Shown here piece after piece: positions 8,906 through 18,267 of a stretch of DNA of 64,000 nt; position 1 is the stretch's first letter; each line of letters opens with the position of its first letter. The DNA is from Acinetobacter pittii. GTDB lineage: Bacteria; Pseudomonadota; Gammaproteobacteria; Pseudomonadales; Moraxellaceae. A model generated the notes under the pieces. It did not search any database. It was not told the DNA's origin and saw only the letters and a program-made list of their open reading frames with translations. The stretch covers positions 1,860,001 through 1,924,000 of the forward strand of contig NZ_CP139249.1 in the NCBI RefSeq assembly GCF_034064985.1, written 5' to 3'. The position numbers and the translations under genes were made by a program.

Positions 8906-10678
8906 ATGAGTTTTAAAAAAGGATTTTTAGTGCTTAGCCTAGGTTTGCTCTTTATAAACTTGGGATGTACAGACAATGATAGTACTGATATTAGTAGTGC
9001 TGAAAGTATTTATATTAATGGAAAGATTTATACCGCTAAAGATAAAGATTCTTTACAACAGGCTATCGCCGTTGCCCATGATGGAACCATCTTAAAAGTA
9101 GGTAGTAACGAAGAAATCAAAAAACTTGCAGATAGTCATACGCAAGTTTTTGATCTGGACCATAAAGTTTTAATACCAGGATTAATTGATAGCCATATTC
9201 ATGCTTTAGCTTCTGGTGTTGAGGCTGTATTAGCAACCATGGATAGCGGCGATACCTCCATAGATATTTCCAGAGTAGAAGCAAAACTTAAACAAGCTAG
9301 CCTTGATGGTACGGGTGTTGCTGGAGATGTTTTATTTTTAAATGGTTTGTCGTCAGAATATTGGGAATTGGCTGACCAACTATCGAATGTATTTAATAAT
9401 AATGAATGGAAAGATCGTCCAATTGCTTTAGTCGGCAGTGACCATCATACAGCTTGGGCAAACCAAGCACTCCTTAAGAAAGCTGGTATAGACGCAAACT
9501 TTATTCAGCAATTAAGCCCAGAGGATCAGCAAAACATTGCACATAATGATAAGTTCGAACCCACTGGATTTGTGGTCGATTCAGGCTGGGATATGGTGAG
9601 TGATAAAATTCCATCTGTATCACACGAACTACTTTATAAAGGCTCTAAAGAAGCGGTCAAATACTATAATAGTTTGGGCTTAACGGCATGGATGGACATT
9701 GCTGCAAATGCTAGTCCCAATAAAGGAATTACTAATATTAAAAATACAGAGGAAACCCTAGGGATGATTCCAATGTATAAAGAATTATCTCAGAAAGGAG
9801 AGTTAACAGCGCGAGTTTCAGGGTTGCATGTCATTAACTCAAAAAGTACACCTCAGGTGTTTAACATCATTGAGTCAATCAATAGCAAATATAAAAATAT
9901 AGATAACTTTAATTTAATTGGTATAAAAGTCTTTGCGGATGGGGTATTAGAGTTTCCAGCCCAATCGGCTGCATTACTTGGTCGTTATTCTAATAGTAAT
10001 AAACAAGGGACTTTGTTATTTGACCCCAATACTTTTAAGTTAGTTGTTGATGAAGCTGATAAGCGAAATATGTTGGTTCATATCCATGCTGTTGGTGATC
10101 GAGCTGTACATGAATCTTTAATTGCATTTGAATATGCTCGTTCAAAGCGTCAGAGCAATGTCCCTCATAGCATTACTCATCTTCAGCTCGTAGACCCTAA
10201 AGACTATAAGCGCTTTAAACAAAATAATGTGATTGCCTCCATGCAATTGGCGTGGGCCTATGAAGACAGTTTTAACAAAGAATTGGTAAAACCTTATATA
10301 GATGCTACTTCTTATAAGGGCATGTATCCAGCACATTCATTGTTAGTTAACGGCGCAACCATTGCGGGCGCAAGTGATGCACCAGTTTCAACAGCCAATC
10401 CTTTTGTTGCTATGGCGACAGCAATTACCAGAAAAGGTAATGAAGGCGAAGTTTTAAACCCAGCAGAAGCAATCGACCGAGATACAGTATTTAAGGCTTA
10501 TACGATTAATTCGGCAAAAGCGCTTTATTTGGATAAAAGCATCGGCACGCTCGAACCGGGCAAAAAAGCCGATATGATTGTTGTAGATAGAGATATTTTT
10601 AATGTTTCACCTGAACAGTTGGCTGAAACAAAAGTGGTATGGACCATTTTTAATGGAAAGAAAGTTTATCAACAATAA
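8906..10678 (+). CDS. Amidohydrolase family lipoprotein (YtcJ-like)
   Basis: 590 residues from the ATG at 8906, which has TTGGAG at good spacing; a TTG four codons upstream lies inside that ribosome site and is unlikely to be used. The N-terminus is a lipoprotein signal with lipobox LGC. Metal ligands of the amidohydrolase fold are visible: DSHIHA after the GLI motif, HIHAVGDRA, HLQLVDP and SDAPVS, plus the C-terminal composite domain (GTLEPGKKADMIVVD). This is the YtcJ-like branch, which hydrolyses amide or related bonds of small molecules with a metal centre. Placement as a lipoprotein suggests action in the periplasm. Substrate unknown. Confidence 0.8.
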   Translation: MSFKKGFLVLSLGLLFINLGCTDNDSTDISSAESIYINGKIYTAKDKDSLQQAIAVAHDGTILKVGSNEEIKKLADSHTQVFDLDHKVLIPGLIDSHIHALASGVEAVLATMDSGDTSIDISRVEAKLKQASLDGTGVAGDVLFLNGLSSEYWELADQLSNVFNNNEWKDRPIALVGSDHHTAWANQALLKKAGIDANFIQQLSPEDQQNIAHNDKFEPTGFVVDSGWDMVSDKIPSVSHELLYKGSKEAVKYYNSLGLTAWMDIAANASPNKGITNIKNTEETLGMIPMYKELSQKGELTARVSGLHVINSKSTPQVFNIIESINSKYKNIDNFNLIGIKVFADGVLEFPAQSAALLGRYSNSNKQGTLLFDPNTFKLVVDEADKRNMLVHIHAVGDRAVHESLIAFEYARSKRQSNVPHSITHLQLVDPKDYKRFKQNNVIASMQLAWAYEDSFNKELVKPYIDATSYKGMYPAHSLLVNGATIAGASDAPVSTANPFVAMATAITRKGNEGEVLNPAEAIDRDTVFKAYTINSAKALYLDKSIGTLEPGKKADMIVVDRDIFNVSPEQLAETKVVWTIFNGKKVYQQ

Positions 10679-10692
10679 ACTCGTTATTTAGA

Positions 10693-10738
10693 GTTTGAGG
10701 TGAGCTGAAGAAAAATCAGCTCACTTGCTGGCTCAAAC
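10693..10738. terminator. Hairpin terminator between convergent genes
   Basis: A nested inverted repeat with GTTTGAG / CTCAAAC outside and GTGAGCTGA / TCAGCTCAC inside (7-nt loop) follows the amidohydrolase stop and precedes the end of the convergent MFS gene. The T-run is weak. Confidence 0.6.
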
Positions 10739-10752
10739 ATAAATTTTAGAAT

Positions 10753-11916
10753 TTAAGCATTTTGAGCTATACCATGATGAGTGTAATAGGCTCTAACTAT
10801 ATTAAATAAAATCAATTGACCAATAACCAAAATACAGCCCATGATCCCAATAGCTTCAAAGCTAATATATTGAACTAAAGTCCCCGCTAATATTGGTCCT
10901 AAGGCTGCACCGAACATTAACATGGCAGGGGTTCCGGCAACAGCTCGGCCTGTTGGCTCAAGTCTGGCGAGTAATCCAAAAGCATACGTATGAGTAAATA
11001 AAATAGTGAAAACCATACATGACCCAGCCACCGTATAAAGAAAATAGTTATGACTATGGGTAAGCACTAATGAAAATATGGCTTGAAAGATGGGACCAAT
11101 ACAAATAACGGCGAGTGGATTAAAATACTTTTGAGTGAAAGCCGCGATCGGCGCTGGAAAAATAGAAACAATACCGTAAATAATTAATGTCAGTGCAACA
11201 GAACTTTCTCCAAAACCACGTGCAATTCCAATACGTTCATAAAAGCTGACATTCATAGAATTTGTCATGGCTAATAAAGATATTCCAAAAATACAGCACC
11301 AAATATATTTTGAAAATTTAGGACGATGGTACGATTCAAATTGAATATTGTCCTGTTTTTTATTGACTTGGGGATAGAATAAAAAAGCAATAAACGCTGC
11401 AACAGCCATAATTGAGGCAAGAATCAAAAATAGTGTAGAGCCGCCAAAATTCCTAATTAAATTTAAAGAACCTGCTAAAAATAAAATAGCAAAAATACCA
11501 AGTGCTAGACCGGCAAATCCAAATATTCTATGAGGATTTATACTTCTTCCCATAGTGCCATGAGTGAAGCTCAAGGCAAGGCCTGCAGAAAAGCCACCTA
11601 CCAGATGTAATATTGCTAATACTGAAAAATGAGTATTTTTTGAGGCTAAGTAAAAAGCACAGCAAGCAGAAAGGAATCCAATAAAAACGGGCCATTTAGG
11701 ATTAAAACGGTTAAAAATAGGCGCAAATATTAAACTTGCAAGCATTGCTCCTAATAAGAACAGGGTGACTAGGCCACCCGCTTGTTGAAAACCAAAATGA
11801 TAATTCGCAATGAGTGTGCCTATCCAGATTGGTAAGGCAACCAAATCAACCATACCTGCACAGTGAGACGTCATGAGCGCAAGCATTCCTCGCTTACTTT
11901 CGATTTTATGCATCAT
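10753..11916 (-). CDS. MFS transporter
   Basis: 387 residues with about 12 hydrophobic segments and no soluble domain, consistent with a major facilitator antiporter or symporter of the inner membrane. The start has two Met codons after AAGGAATAAGG; the second is about as good as the first. It is transcribed leftward from the intergenic region that also drives the aromatic operon rightward. The minus-strand -35 hexamer (TTGACA) lies inside the 12019-12053 palindrome, so the carrier is probably co-regulated with the catabolic genes and may move their substrate or a product. Substrate unknown. Confidence 0.75.
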   Translation of the reverse strand: MMHKIESKRGMLALMTSHCAGMVDLVALPIWIGTLIANYHFGFQQAGGLVTLFLLGAMLASLIFAPIFNRFNPKWPVFIGFLSACCAFYLASKNTHFSVLAILHLVGGFSAGLALSFTHGTMGRSINPHRIFGFAGLALGIFAILFLAGSLNLIRNFGGSTLFLILASIMAVAAFIAFLFYPQVNKKQDNIQFESYHRPKFSKYIWCCIFGISLLAMTNSMNVSFYERIGIARGFGESSVALTLIIYGIVSIFPAPIAAFTQKYFNPLAVICIGPIFQAIFSLVLTHSHNYFLYTVAGSCMVFTILFTHTYAFGLLARLEPTGRAVAGTPAMLMFGAALGPILAGTLVQYISFEAIGIMGCILVIGQLILFNIVRAYYTHHGIAQNA

Positions 11917-12018
11917 CCTTATTCCTTTAAATAATCCCTTTAAAGATTAGATTTTTCCTTAGTCCATCATTGTATGAGTGGACAAAAAACATCCTAAATA
12001 AAAGATAAGATGAAACAT

Positions 12019-12053
12019 GTTGATGTGTCAACAATAATTGTTGACACATCAAC
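12019..12053. promoter_or_regulatory. Perfect 35-bp palindromic operator at divergent promoters
   Basis: 17-bp arms (starting GTTGATGTGTCAACAA) mirror each other around one base. Each arm contains its own smaller dyad, GTTGA-N4-TCAAC, so two regulator dimers could bind side by side. A TTGACA -35 hexamer for the rightward operon lies at 12041-12046, and one for the leftward MFS gene lies at 12026-12031; both are buried in the palindrome. Possible -10 sites lie 17 bp away on each side (TTTTAA; TTATCT). The same dyad recurs at 19404-19441. Such sites suit a MarR-family repressor, and one is encoded at 16899-17336. Confidence 0.75.
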
Positions 12054-12134
12054 GAAATTTGTATTTTAATAATTCCAGATGAATTAGAAGCCTTCGAGTT
12101 TTTAGTTTGAAGTTTCTCAAATGGAGTTGAATGC

Positions 12135-13064
12135 ATGAACATTCTTGGTTTAGAAAGTCTGGTTTTTGGAGTATTAGACTTAGATGCGTGTCACCAGTAC
12201 TTGCTAGATTACGGTTTAAATCTTGTTGAAAAAAATGAACGTGGGGGAATTTACGAAGCTTTAGATGGCGGTACTATTGTTTTTAAATTAGATACAGACC
12301 CATCTTTACCAAAAGCGAATGCTCCAGCACCTAATATCCGTGAAACAGTGTACGGCGTTGCTGATCAAAATGAATTAGACCTTATTGCAGCAGAACTTTC
12401 TAAAGATAGAGAAGTGAATACTGACGATGAAGGAACAATCCATTCTTTTGATGATAGTGGATTTGCAATTGCATTTCGTATTACACGTAAACGTAAAATA
12501 GTTGCCCCTCATGTAGGGATAAATGTACCGGGTCAAGAACCTGGGCGTGCCATTAATGAATGTGGCGTATTGCTTGAAGATCATAGTAAAACACCACGAT
12601 CTCTTTCTCATGTCGTTTATTTCGTTCCAGATCATAAAAAGGCTGAAGCTTTTTATGCCGATCGACTCGGTTTCATCACGACTGATCGTTTTATCAATAT
12701 TGGACCTTTTATGCGTCCAGCTGGCTTAAATGAACACCATTCTTTATTTCTAATTCAAAGCTTTAATCCACATATGGTGGGTGTAAATCATTTTACTTTC
12801 CATTTTGGATCAGGTTATGAGGTTTTAAGAAATGGTTGGGAATTTGCTCAGAAAGGATATAAGAGCTTCTGGGGACCAGGCCGCCACATTATGGGAAGTA
12901 ATTTCTTTTGGTATTTCAATAGCCCATTTGGTGGAACGATGGAGTTTGATGCAGATATGGACTTGCACGATGACAATTGGACACCACGTGCAATGCCAAT
13001 GGGAAGTGACGCCTCACAAGTCTTCTTATTTGACCAACGTAAAAAATGGTCACCAGGAGAATAA
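12135..13064 (+). CDS. Extradiol ring-cleavage dioxygenase (VOC superfamily)
   Basis: 309 residues with two vicinal-oxygen-chelate halves. The second half shows the expected Fe(II) triad: H159 (SLSHVVYF), H219 (GVNHFTF) and E270 (GGTMEF). The first half lacks these ligands, as in type I extradiol dioxygenases. It should cleave a catechol-type ring next to the hydroxyl pair. It is the first gene of a tight operon with a Rieske ferredoxin, hydrolase, FAD monooxygenase and FAH-family protein. The start ATG at 12135 has GGAG 8 bp upstream. The substrate may be a polyphenol; this is inferred from gene content only. Confidence 0.8.
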   Translation: MNILGLESLVFGVLDLDACHQYLLDYGLNLVEKNERGGIYEALDGGTIVFKLDTDPSLPKANAPAPNIRETVYGVADQNELDLIAAELSKDREVNTDDEGTIHSFDDSGFAIAFRITRKRKIVAPHVGINVPGQEPGRAINECGVLLEDHSKTPRSLSHVVYFVPDHKKAEAFYADRLGFITTDRFINIGPFMRPAGLNEHHSLFLIQSFNPHMVGVNHFTFHFGSGYEVLRNGWEFAQKGYKSFWGPGRHIMGSNFFWYFNSPFGGTMEFDADMDLHDDNWTPRAMPMGSDASQVFLFDQRKKWSPGE

Positions 13065-13423
13065 TGTCAAATAAAAATATTTTTATCGCAAAAACTTCGG
13101 AACTTAGTCAAAGCACTGCGAAAGGAATTTCATTAGACGGAGTAAATGATCAGCTTTTTTTGGTTATGACAGATACAGAAGTAGCGGTATGGGTAAATGA
13201 CTGTCCACATAACCATCGTCCACTGGAATATCAAAAGGATAAGTTTTTATCGGCTGATGGGAAACATATTGTTTGTTATGCCCATTCTGCACATTTTGAC
13301 AAAGTTTCTGGAGAGTGTTTTGCAGGCCCATGTAAAGGGAAAAAGTTAAGAAAGATTCAGCATCACGTAATAGATGGTGAGATTTATATTGAATCGAAAA
13401 GTTTAATCAATCTTAAGGGTTAA
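13064..13423 (+). CDS. Rieske [2Fe-2S] ferredoxin
   Basis: 119 residues from the ATG at 13064, which overlaps the TAA of the dioxygenase gene (TAATG) and has AGGAG upstream; a further in-frame ATG at 13046 lies inside the preceding gene and is unlikely to be used. The Rieske ligands are C47-x-H49 and C71-x-x-H74. A soluble Rieske ferredoxin beside an extradiol dioxygenase commonly keeps the active-site iron reduced, as XylT-type ferredoxins do, or it may feed electrons to an oxygenase. Here the first role seems likelier because no Rieske oxygenase alpha subunit is present. Confidence 0.8.
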   Translation: MSNKNIFIAKTSELSQSTAKGISLDGVNDQLFLVMTDTEVAVWVNDCPHNHRPLEYQKDKFLSADGKHIVCYAHSAHFDKVSGECFAGPCKGKKLRKIQHHVIDGEIYIESKSLINLKG

Positions 13424-13433
13424 GAGGTTTTTT

Positions 13434-14594
13434 ATGTTTGTTTATTTTCCAAAAAACTATGTTTGGAGTATGTCCACCGTTATTGCTGCAACACATGGTG
13501 GAAGTATCGGTGAAATTGATGAGTTTTGCCGTCCATTATTAGAAAAGTCTTCTGATGATGCAGATGTTGGCACTGTCGAGTTTCTTCATGCGTGGATTGG
13601 CGGTGCAGATAAGCTGATTAAGATGGCTGAACAAGATCTTGAGAAAAACAGAGAGTTGTCTGCCGCGAAAAAATATTATCGTGCTGCCTTATATTATTTA
13701 ATTGCAGAGCGTATGCAAGAACAAGGGCATCCTGAACGTTTAAAAGTATATAAACGTTATTTAGAGTTAGCTGAGCTATACCGAAAATATAAGAAAGATG
13801 ATGTTAAACGAGTAGAAATTCCTTATCAAAATAGCCATCTAAGCGCGATTTATGCAAAAGGAAAAACGACAGATGAAAAGCAGGCCATTGTTGTCATGAT
13901 GAATGGGCTTGATTCTACCAAAGAATTAATGTCCTACAGCCCTTTAGCTGATGAACTCGTAGAGCGTGGAATATCAGTACTTATGGTTGACCAACCAGGT
14001 ACAGGAGAGGCGATTCGCTTACAAGATCTACGTGCTGTCTATAACTCTGAAATATGGGCTACTCCCATTGTTGACTGGTTATGTGAACAACCGGAAATTG
14101 ATCAAAATCGAATTGCTGCTTTTGGTATTTCTTTAGGTGGATATTATTGCCCACGAGCTGTTGCTTTTGAACCTCGCTTTTGTTGTGCAGCAATTTGGGG
14201 GGCAAATCATGATTGGCGAGCAGTACAACAAGCTCGTCTAAAACGTGAAGGCGAAAACCCGGTTCCTCATTATTGGAAACATGTGGAATGGGTATTTGGG
14301 GCTAAAGACCAGAAAGAATTTTTTGAGATAGCAGAGAACATGCACCTTAATGGAGTTCTTGACCGCATTAAAGTGCCTTTCTTAGTGACTCATGGTGAAA
14401 AGGATCGCCAGATTCCATTGAAATATGCTTATGAAACTTATGATCAATTAATTAATTCGCCAGATAAAGAGCTATTGGTTATTGATGATGAGATGGGAGG
14501 AGTTGAACACAGTTCAATTGATAATCCATTAAATGCTGGTGCGTATATTGCGGATTGGTTGGCAGAACATTTAGGCGGTAGAACCTCAAAGTAA
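13434..14594 (+). CDS. Alpha/beta hydrolase, C-C bond hydrolase-like
   Basis: 386 residues. A helical N-terminal half (residues 1-130) is followed by an alpha/beta hydrolase domain with nucleophile elbow GISLGG, an acid in HGEKDRQIP and a catalytic His in GVEHSS. The two-part layout matches the family that includes 2,6-dihydroxypseudooxynicotine hydrolase and FrsA-like esterases, in which a C-C bond of a diketone-like intermediate is cut. Downstream of a ring-cleavage dioxygenase that role would fit. It follows the ferredoxin by 10 bp with AGAGG upstream of the start. Exact substrate unknown. Confidence 0.75.
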   Translation: MFVYFPKNYVWSMSTVIAATHGGSIGEIDEFCRPLLEKSSDDADVGTVEFLHAWIGGADKLIKMAEQDLEKNRELSAAKKYYRAALYYLIAERMQEQGHPERLKVYKRYLELAELYRKYKKDDVKRVEIPYQNSHLSAIYAKGKTTDEKQAIVVMMNGLDSTKELMSYSPLADELVERGISVLMVDQPGTGEAIRLQDLRAVYNSEIWATPIVDWLCEQPEIDQNRIAAFGISLGGYYCPRAVAFEPRFCCAAIWGANHDWRAVQQARLKREGENPVPHYWKHVEWVFGAKDQKEFFEIAENMHLNGVLDRIKVPFLVTHGEKDRQIPLKYAYETYDQLINSPDKELLVIDDEMGGVEHSSIDNPLNAGAYIADWLAEHLGGRTSK

Positions 14595-14608
14595 ATTGGA
14601 GAAACAAT

Positions 14609-15751
14609 ATGACAGGGATCGTAGATATTGCCATTATCGGTGGTGGCATAGGTGGCATGTGCGCAGCTATCCAACTTAAGAAGCTTGGAAAAAACGTATC
14701 TTTAATTGAAATTAAAGATACGCTTAAACCTATAGGTGCTGGTATTACCTTAAGTGCGGCAACACTCCGAGCACTTAAAGAAATTGGTGTCGTACAAGAG
14801 TTATTTAAAGTATCTGGTCAGTTTTCACAATTCGACATGTACACATCAGATGGACATAAGATTGCCGAAGCACCCATTAAGCCAGCAGTTGGTGCGGAAG
14901 ATTTAGCCGCAAATAGTATTGGAGTGATGCGCACCAAGTTTGCTGAAGTATTGGAAAATAAATTACGTGAGTTAGGCGTAAACGTTATTTTGGGTACAAC
15001 TGTAGACAAGTTGGAAAATAACAAAGATTCCGTCAAGGTTCTATTTACGAATGGGCGGGAGCAACAATTTGATTTAGTGATCGGAGCTGATGGCATACAT
15101 TCAAAAATACGCCATCTGGTCTTTCCTGAATTACCTGAAAGTACCTTTACCCACCAAGGGGCATGGCGAATTGTAGTGCCAAAATATTTTAATAACTTTT
15201 CAATGCTGATTGGTAAAACGCTTAAGGCTTCTTTTAGTCCTATTAGTGATTCACAAAGCTATATGTGCGTATTAGACCGTCATGAAAGTGATGATTTTAT
15301 TGAACAGCATCTATGGCCTGAAAAGTTATCTGGTTTATTAGCTGAATTTGGTAGCGTTGTTCAGGAAGTAAAAGCTGATATCGATCAAGGAAAAATTAAA
15401 GCAGAAGATATTCTTTATCGTCCATTACACACCTTACTTGTTGAAGAGTCTTGGCATAAAGGTCGTGTTGTTCTATTGGGTGACGCAGTACATTCCACAA
15501 CTCCGCATCTTGCCTCAGGAGCGGGACTCGCAATTGAAGGTGCCATCCTTTTAAGTGAAGAGTTAGTAAAAGATCAGCCTTTAGAAGACGCTTTAAATCG
15601 GTATCAAGTACGGCACTTTGATCGAGCAAAAATGGTTATTAGTGTCTCGACTCGTCTAGGTGAAATTGAGATGAGTAATGGCTCACCTGTTGAGCATCGA
15701 GAGTTGGCAACTAAAGCATTTGAAGCATTAACACAGCCGCTTAAGGCTTAA
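14609..15751 (+). CDS. FAD-dependent aromatic monooxygenase
   Basis: 380 residues of the class A flavoprotein hydroxylase family (salicylate / 3-hydroxybenzoate hydroxylase-like). Visible are the N-terminal Rossmann motif (IIGGGIGGMCAA), the internal DG fingerprint (VIGADGIHSKIR) and the GD motif (VLLGDAVHSTTPHLA). It should use NAD(P)H and O2 to add a hydroxyl next to an existing one, making the catechol-like substrate of the dioxygenase upstream. It starts 14 bp after the hydrolase gene with GGAG in place. In fde loci the equivalent enzyme hydroxylates naringenin, but the sequence cannot fix the substrate here. Confidence 0.85.
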   Translation: MTGIVDIAIIGGGIGGMCAAIQLKKLGKNVSLIEIKDTLKPIGAGITLSAATLRALKEIGVVQELFKVSGQFSQFDMYTSDGHKIAEAPIKPAVGAEDLAANSIGVMRTKFAEVLENKLRELGVNVILGTTVDKLENNKDSVKVLFTNGREQQFDLVIGADGIHSKIRHLVFPELPESTFTHQGAWRIVVPKYFNNFSMLIGKTLKASFSPISDSQSYMCVLDRHESDDFIEQHLWPEKLSGLLAEFGSVVQEVKADIDQGKIKAEDILYRPLHTLLVEESWHKGRVVLLGDAVHSTTPHLASGAGLAIEGAILLSEELVKDQPLEDALNRYQVRHFDRAKMVISVSTRLGEIEMSNGSPVEHRELATKAFEALTQPLKA

Positions 15752-15818
15752 AACTTAAAACTGGCCCGAAGAAGTGCAAGATCTTTGGGCTAAATTTTTG
15801 AAAGAATAGAGGTGAAAC

Positions 15819-16799
15819 ATGAAGTTTGCCACATTAAAAAATGGAACTCGTGACGGTCAACTAGTTTTTGTAAGCCGTGATCTAAAATTTGCTCGACCTA
15901 TTCCAGAATTTGCACAAACCATGCTGCAACTATTAGAACAATGGGATGAGTGGGAAAATGAGCTATATGAAGCTTATGAATTATTTAATGACAACCCTGA
16001 TCAAAATGGATTTGTATTTGATACACAAAAAACTTTAGCGCCCTTACCACGCTGTTATCAGTTTGTAGATGGCTCTGCTTTTTTAAATCATGGCCGAATT
16101 ATGAAAGAAGCCTACAAAATTAAAAATGAAGAACCGGAAGGGATTCCGATTTTAATACAACGCCAAAGTGATGACTTCCGCTCAGGTGTAGATGATTATG
16201 CTTTTCCTTCGACAAGAGATCTGTGCGATTTTGAAGCAGAATTCGCTGTAGCTGTTTCAGATATTCCAATGGGAAGCTCAAAAGACATAATTAAATCTAG
16301 CATCAAGTTAGTCATGATTTTAAATGATGTGAGCATGCGAGGTATTTTAAATCGTGAAATAAAAATGGGATTCGGCTTTATTCAAGCAAAAACCGCCACC
16401 ATTTTTGCCCCAGTCGCCGTTACACCTGATGAGCTTGGAAAAGCTTGGGAAAATGAAAAAATTGCCTTAAATATTGAAGTTAAACGCAATGATCAGTGGT
16501 TTGGAGCACCGAATGGAAAAGAGATGGATTATTCCTTTAGTGATCTTATTTCTCACCTAGTTTATAACCGTAACATTAAGGCGGGTACCATTATCGGGTC
16601 AGGCACTGTATCGAATAAAGATGCAAAACATACCGGTTCTGCTTGTCTAGCCGAAAAAATTGCATTGGAAGTGATTGAACATGGGGCAGCCAAAAGTGAA
16701 TTTATTCAATTTGGTGAAACCATCGAAATTAATGTCTTCGATAAAAGTAAGAAATCAATATTTGGGGCTATTAAAACTAAATTTATTCCTTGTTCATGA
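15819..16799 (+). CDS. Fumarylacetoacetate hydrolase (FAH) family protein
   Basis: 326 residues. The C-terminal part carries FAH-fold features: DFEAEFAVAVSDI with acidic metal ligands, and a GTIIGSGTVSNKD loop. The N-terminal region matches bacterial FAH proteins with a preceding alpha/beta cap. Such enzymes hydrolyse or decarboxylate diketo acids left after ring cleavage. It is the last gene of the rightward operon and is followed by a strong terminator. The 67-bp gap before it holds a small hairpin (GCCCGAAGA / TCTTTGGGC) that could temper expression. Confidence 0.8.
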   Translation: MKFATLKNGTRDGQLVFVSRDLKFARPIPEFAQTMLQLLEQWDEWENELYEAYELFNDNPDQNGFVFDTQKTLAPLPRCYQFVDGSAFLNHGRIMKEAYKIKNEEPEGIPILIQRQSDDFRSGVDDYAFPSTRDLCDFEAEFAVAVSDIPMGSSKDIIKSSIKLVMILNDVSMRGILNREIKMGFGFIQAKTATIFAPVAVTPDELGKAWENEKIALNIEVKRNDQWFGAPNGKEMDYSFSDLISHLVYNRNIKAGTIIGSGTVSNKDAKHTGSACLAEKIALEVIEHGAAKSEFIQFGETIEINVFDKSKKSIFGAIKTKFIPCS

Positions 16800-16854
16800 T
16801 GGCTAGTTTAAATGTTAAATAGTATCCCTTAAAAATAATGGTCGCTTAGTTTAT

Positions 16855-16893
16855 AAAAAAGCTTTATAGAATAACTACCTACAAAGCTTTTTT
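16855..16893. terminator. Bidirectional terminator
   Basis: AAAAAAGCTTT / AAAGCTTTTTT, 11-bp stem with a 17-nt loop, lies between the convergent FAH-family and marR genes. Confidence 0.8.
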
Positions 16894-16898
16894 ATATT

Positions 16899-17336
16899 TT
16901 ACATTTGATCAACTTTGTTACGCAGTTTCTTTAATAAATTGAATAATTGGTCTTTTTCAGACTCTTCCAGTTCTTCAAGAAGTTGCTTCTCTCTCTCAAG
17001 TGCAAAATCTGAAGCTATGTCATAAAGCTCTTGTCCAGCTGAAGTTAAGTTAATAACATAGGTGCGTTTATCTTCAGAATGTCCATTAACTTCAATATAT
17101 TTTTTTTCCTCAAGCTTTTTAACTGTGCGGCTTACCGCTGCCTTATCTAATCCTAAAATATCGCTAATTTTCTGTACTGAACAATCAGAAGCACTGGATA
17201 AAACTGAAATGATCCGCCATTCAGTCATCCCGATACCAAATTTTTGTGTATAAGCGGTACTTGATTTCAACATAAGCTTGTTTGCTAACATATTGATTTG
17301 TGCTGTTGCATGACGGTCAATATTAATTTTTTGCAT
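16899..17336 (-). CDS. MarR-family transcriptional regulator
   Basis: 145 residues from the ATG at 17336 (MQKINIDRHATAQ); a longer frame needs a TTG start and adds residues without a match to the family. The winged helix is clear: SVQKISDILGLDKAAVSRTV as the recognition region, followed by a wing with D-R (HSEDKRTYVINLT). MarR proteins often control aromatic degradation genes and release DNA on binding an aromatic ligand. It lies downstream of the cyclase-family gene on the same strand, inside the island. The two GTTGA-N4-TCAAC palindromes are its probable targets; that link is inferred. Confidence 0.85.
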   Translation of the reverse strand: MQKINIDRHATAQINMLANKLMLKSSTAYTQKFGIGMTEWRIISVLSSASDCSVQKISDILGLDKAAVSRTVKKLEEKKYIEVNGHSEDKRTYVINLTSAGQELYDIASDFALEREKQLLEELEESEKDQLFNLLKKLRNKVDQM

Positions 17337-17390
17337 TCGATGATCGTAGTAATTAGAGGAGAGAATGAAATTATACAGAATCAATAAATT

Positions 17391-17426
17391 AAGGATATAT
17401 TTAACTTTGTAGAAAAATATATCCTT
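17391..17426. promoter_or_regulatory. Inverted repeat upstream of marR
   Basis: AAGGATATAT and ATATATCCTT form perfect 10-bp arms separated by 16 bp, in the 113-bp gap between the cyclase-family stop and the marR start. It differs from the GTTGA/TCAAC operators. It could be a hairpin at the end of the porin-cyclase transcript or a second regulatory site. Confidence 0.45.
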
Positions 17427-17449
17427 AATATTTATCTTATTTTTAATCT

Positions 17450-18235
17450 TTATAAGATAGCAACAGCACGCACAAAACCTGCGGAAGCATGTTTAATCTT
17501 ATAAGGAAAACATGAGACTAAAAATCCATAGTCAGGTAGGCTTTCTAGATTTGCTAATTTTTCCATCTGTCCATAACCGATATCTCGACCAGCTTTATGT
17601 CCTTCCCAAATAATAGAAGCATCTTTTGTTTCGGCAAATCTCTCTTTTGTATATTTAAAGGGAGCATCCCAACTCCACGCATCTGTACCAACTACTCGAA
17701 CGCCTTGTTCTAGCATCCATAAAGTTGCTTCACGACCAATTCCACAACCTTTACCTAAATATTCAGGTTGTCCAAAATAAGCCCCAGCTGAGGTATTAAT
17801 AAGTACAATATCTAAAGGACTAAGTGTATATCCAATTCTGCTTAATTCTTCTTGCACTTCAGATGCTGATACTACATGCCCATCTGGTTTATTACGAAAA
17901 TCAAGTTTTACACCTGGTCGAAAACACCAATCTAAAGGTAGCTCATCTATTCCATAAGCAGGTTTTCCGCCATCAGTTGTAGAGCTGTAATGCCAAGGTG
18001 CATCCATGTGTGTTCCACTATGCGTGGTAATAATTAAACGCTCTGCGGCCCACGCTTCTTCTCCGGGTAAATCTTTTAACTCTAAACCGGGAAACATAGC
18101 CTCCATTTCAGGCCAACCTTCTTGATGATCCATATATTCAATTTTTGGCAATAAAGGAGGAGGGTCTGTATATGGGTTATTCTCTAAAGTAACGGAGAGA
18201 TCAATATATTTACGATCTTTAAGAAAATTTTCCAT
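17450..18235 (-). CDS. Cyclase family protein (kynurenine-formamidase-like hydrolase)
   Basis: 261 residues. The family's metal motif is present as HSGTHMDAPWHY (HxGTHxDxPxH), followed by NTSAGAYFG and GVRVVGTDAWSWD, typical of the cyclase / KynB superfamily of metal-dependent hydrolases. Members hydrolyse amides, lactones or related intermediates. It is transcribed after the outer-membrane channel gene with a 32-bp gap, so the two probably form one transcript under the 19404 operator. In fde-type loci a cyclase-family gene is also present. Substrate unknown. Confidence 0.8.
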   Translation of the reverse strand: MENFLKDRKYIDLSVTLENNPYTDPPPLLPKIEYMDHQEGWPEMEAMFPGLELKDLPGEEAWAAERLIITTHSGTHMDAPWHYSSTTDGGKPAYGIDELPLDWCFRPGVKLDFRNKPDGHVVSASEVQEELSRIGYTLSPLDIVLINTSAGAYFGQPEYLGKGCGIGREATLWMLEQGVRVVGTDAWSWDAPFKYTKERFAETKDASIIWEGHKAGRDIGYGQMEKLANLESLPDYGFLVSCFPYKIKHASAGFVRAVAIL

Positions 18236-18267
18236 AATTTTGTACCTTTGAAAAAATATTAATTCTT

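Noticed and set aside
12375..13074. Alternative frames in both strands inside the dioxygenase gene
   Set aside because: The real frame carries the complete Fe(II) ligand triad; the others show no motif.
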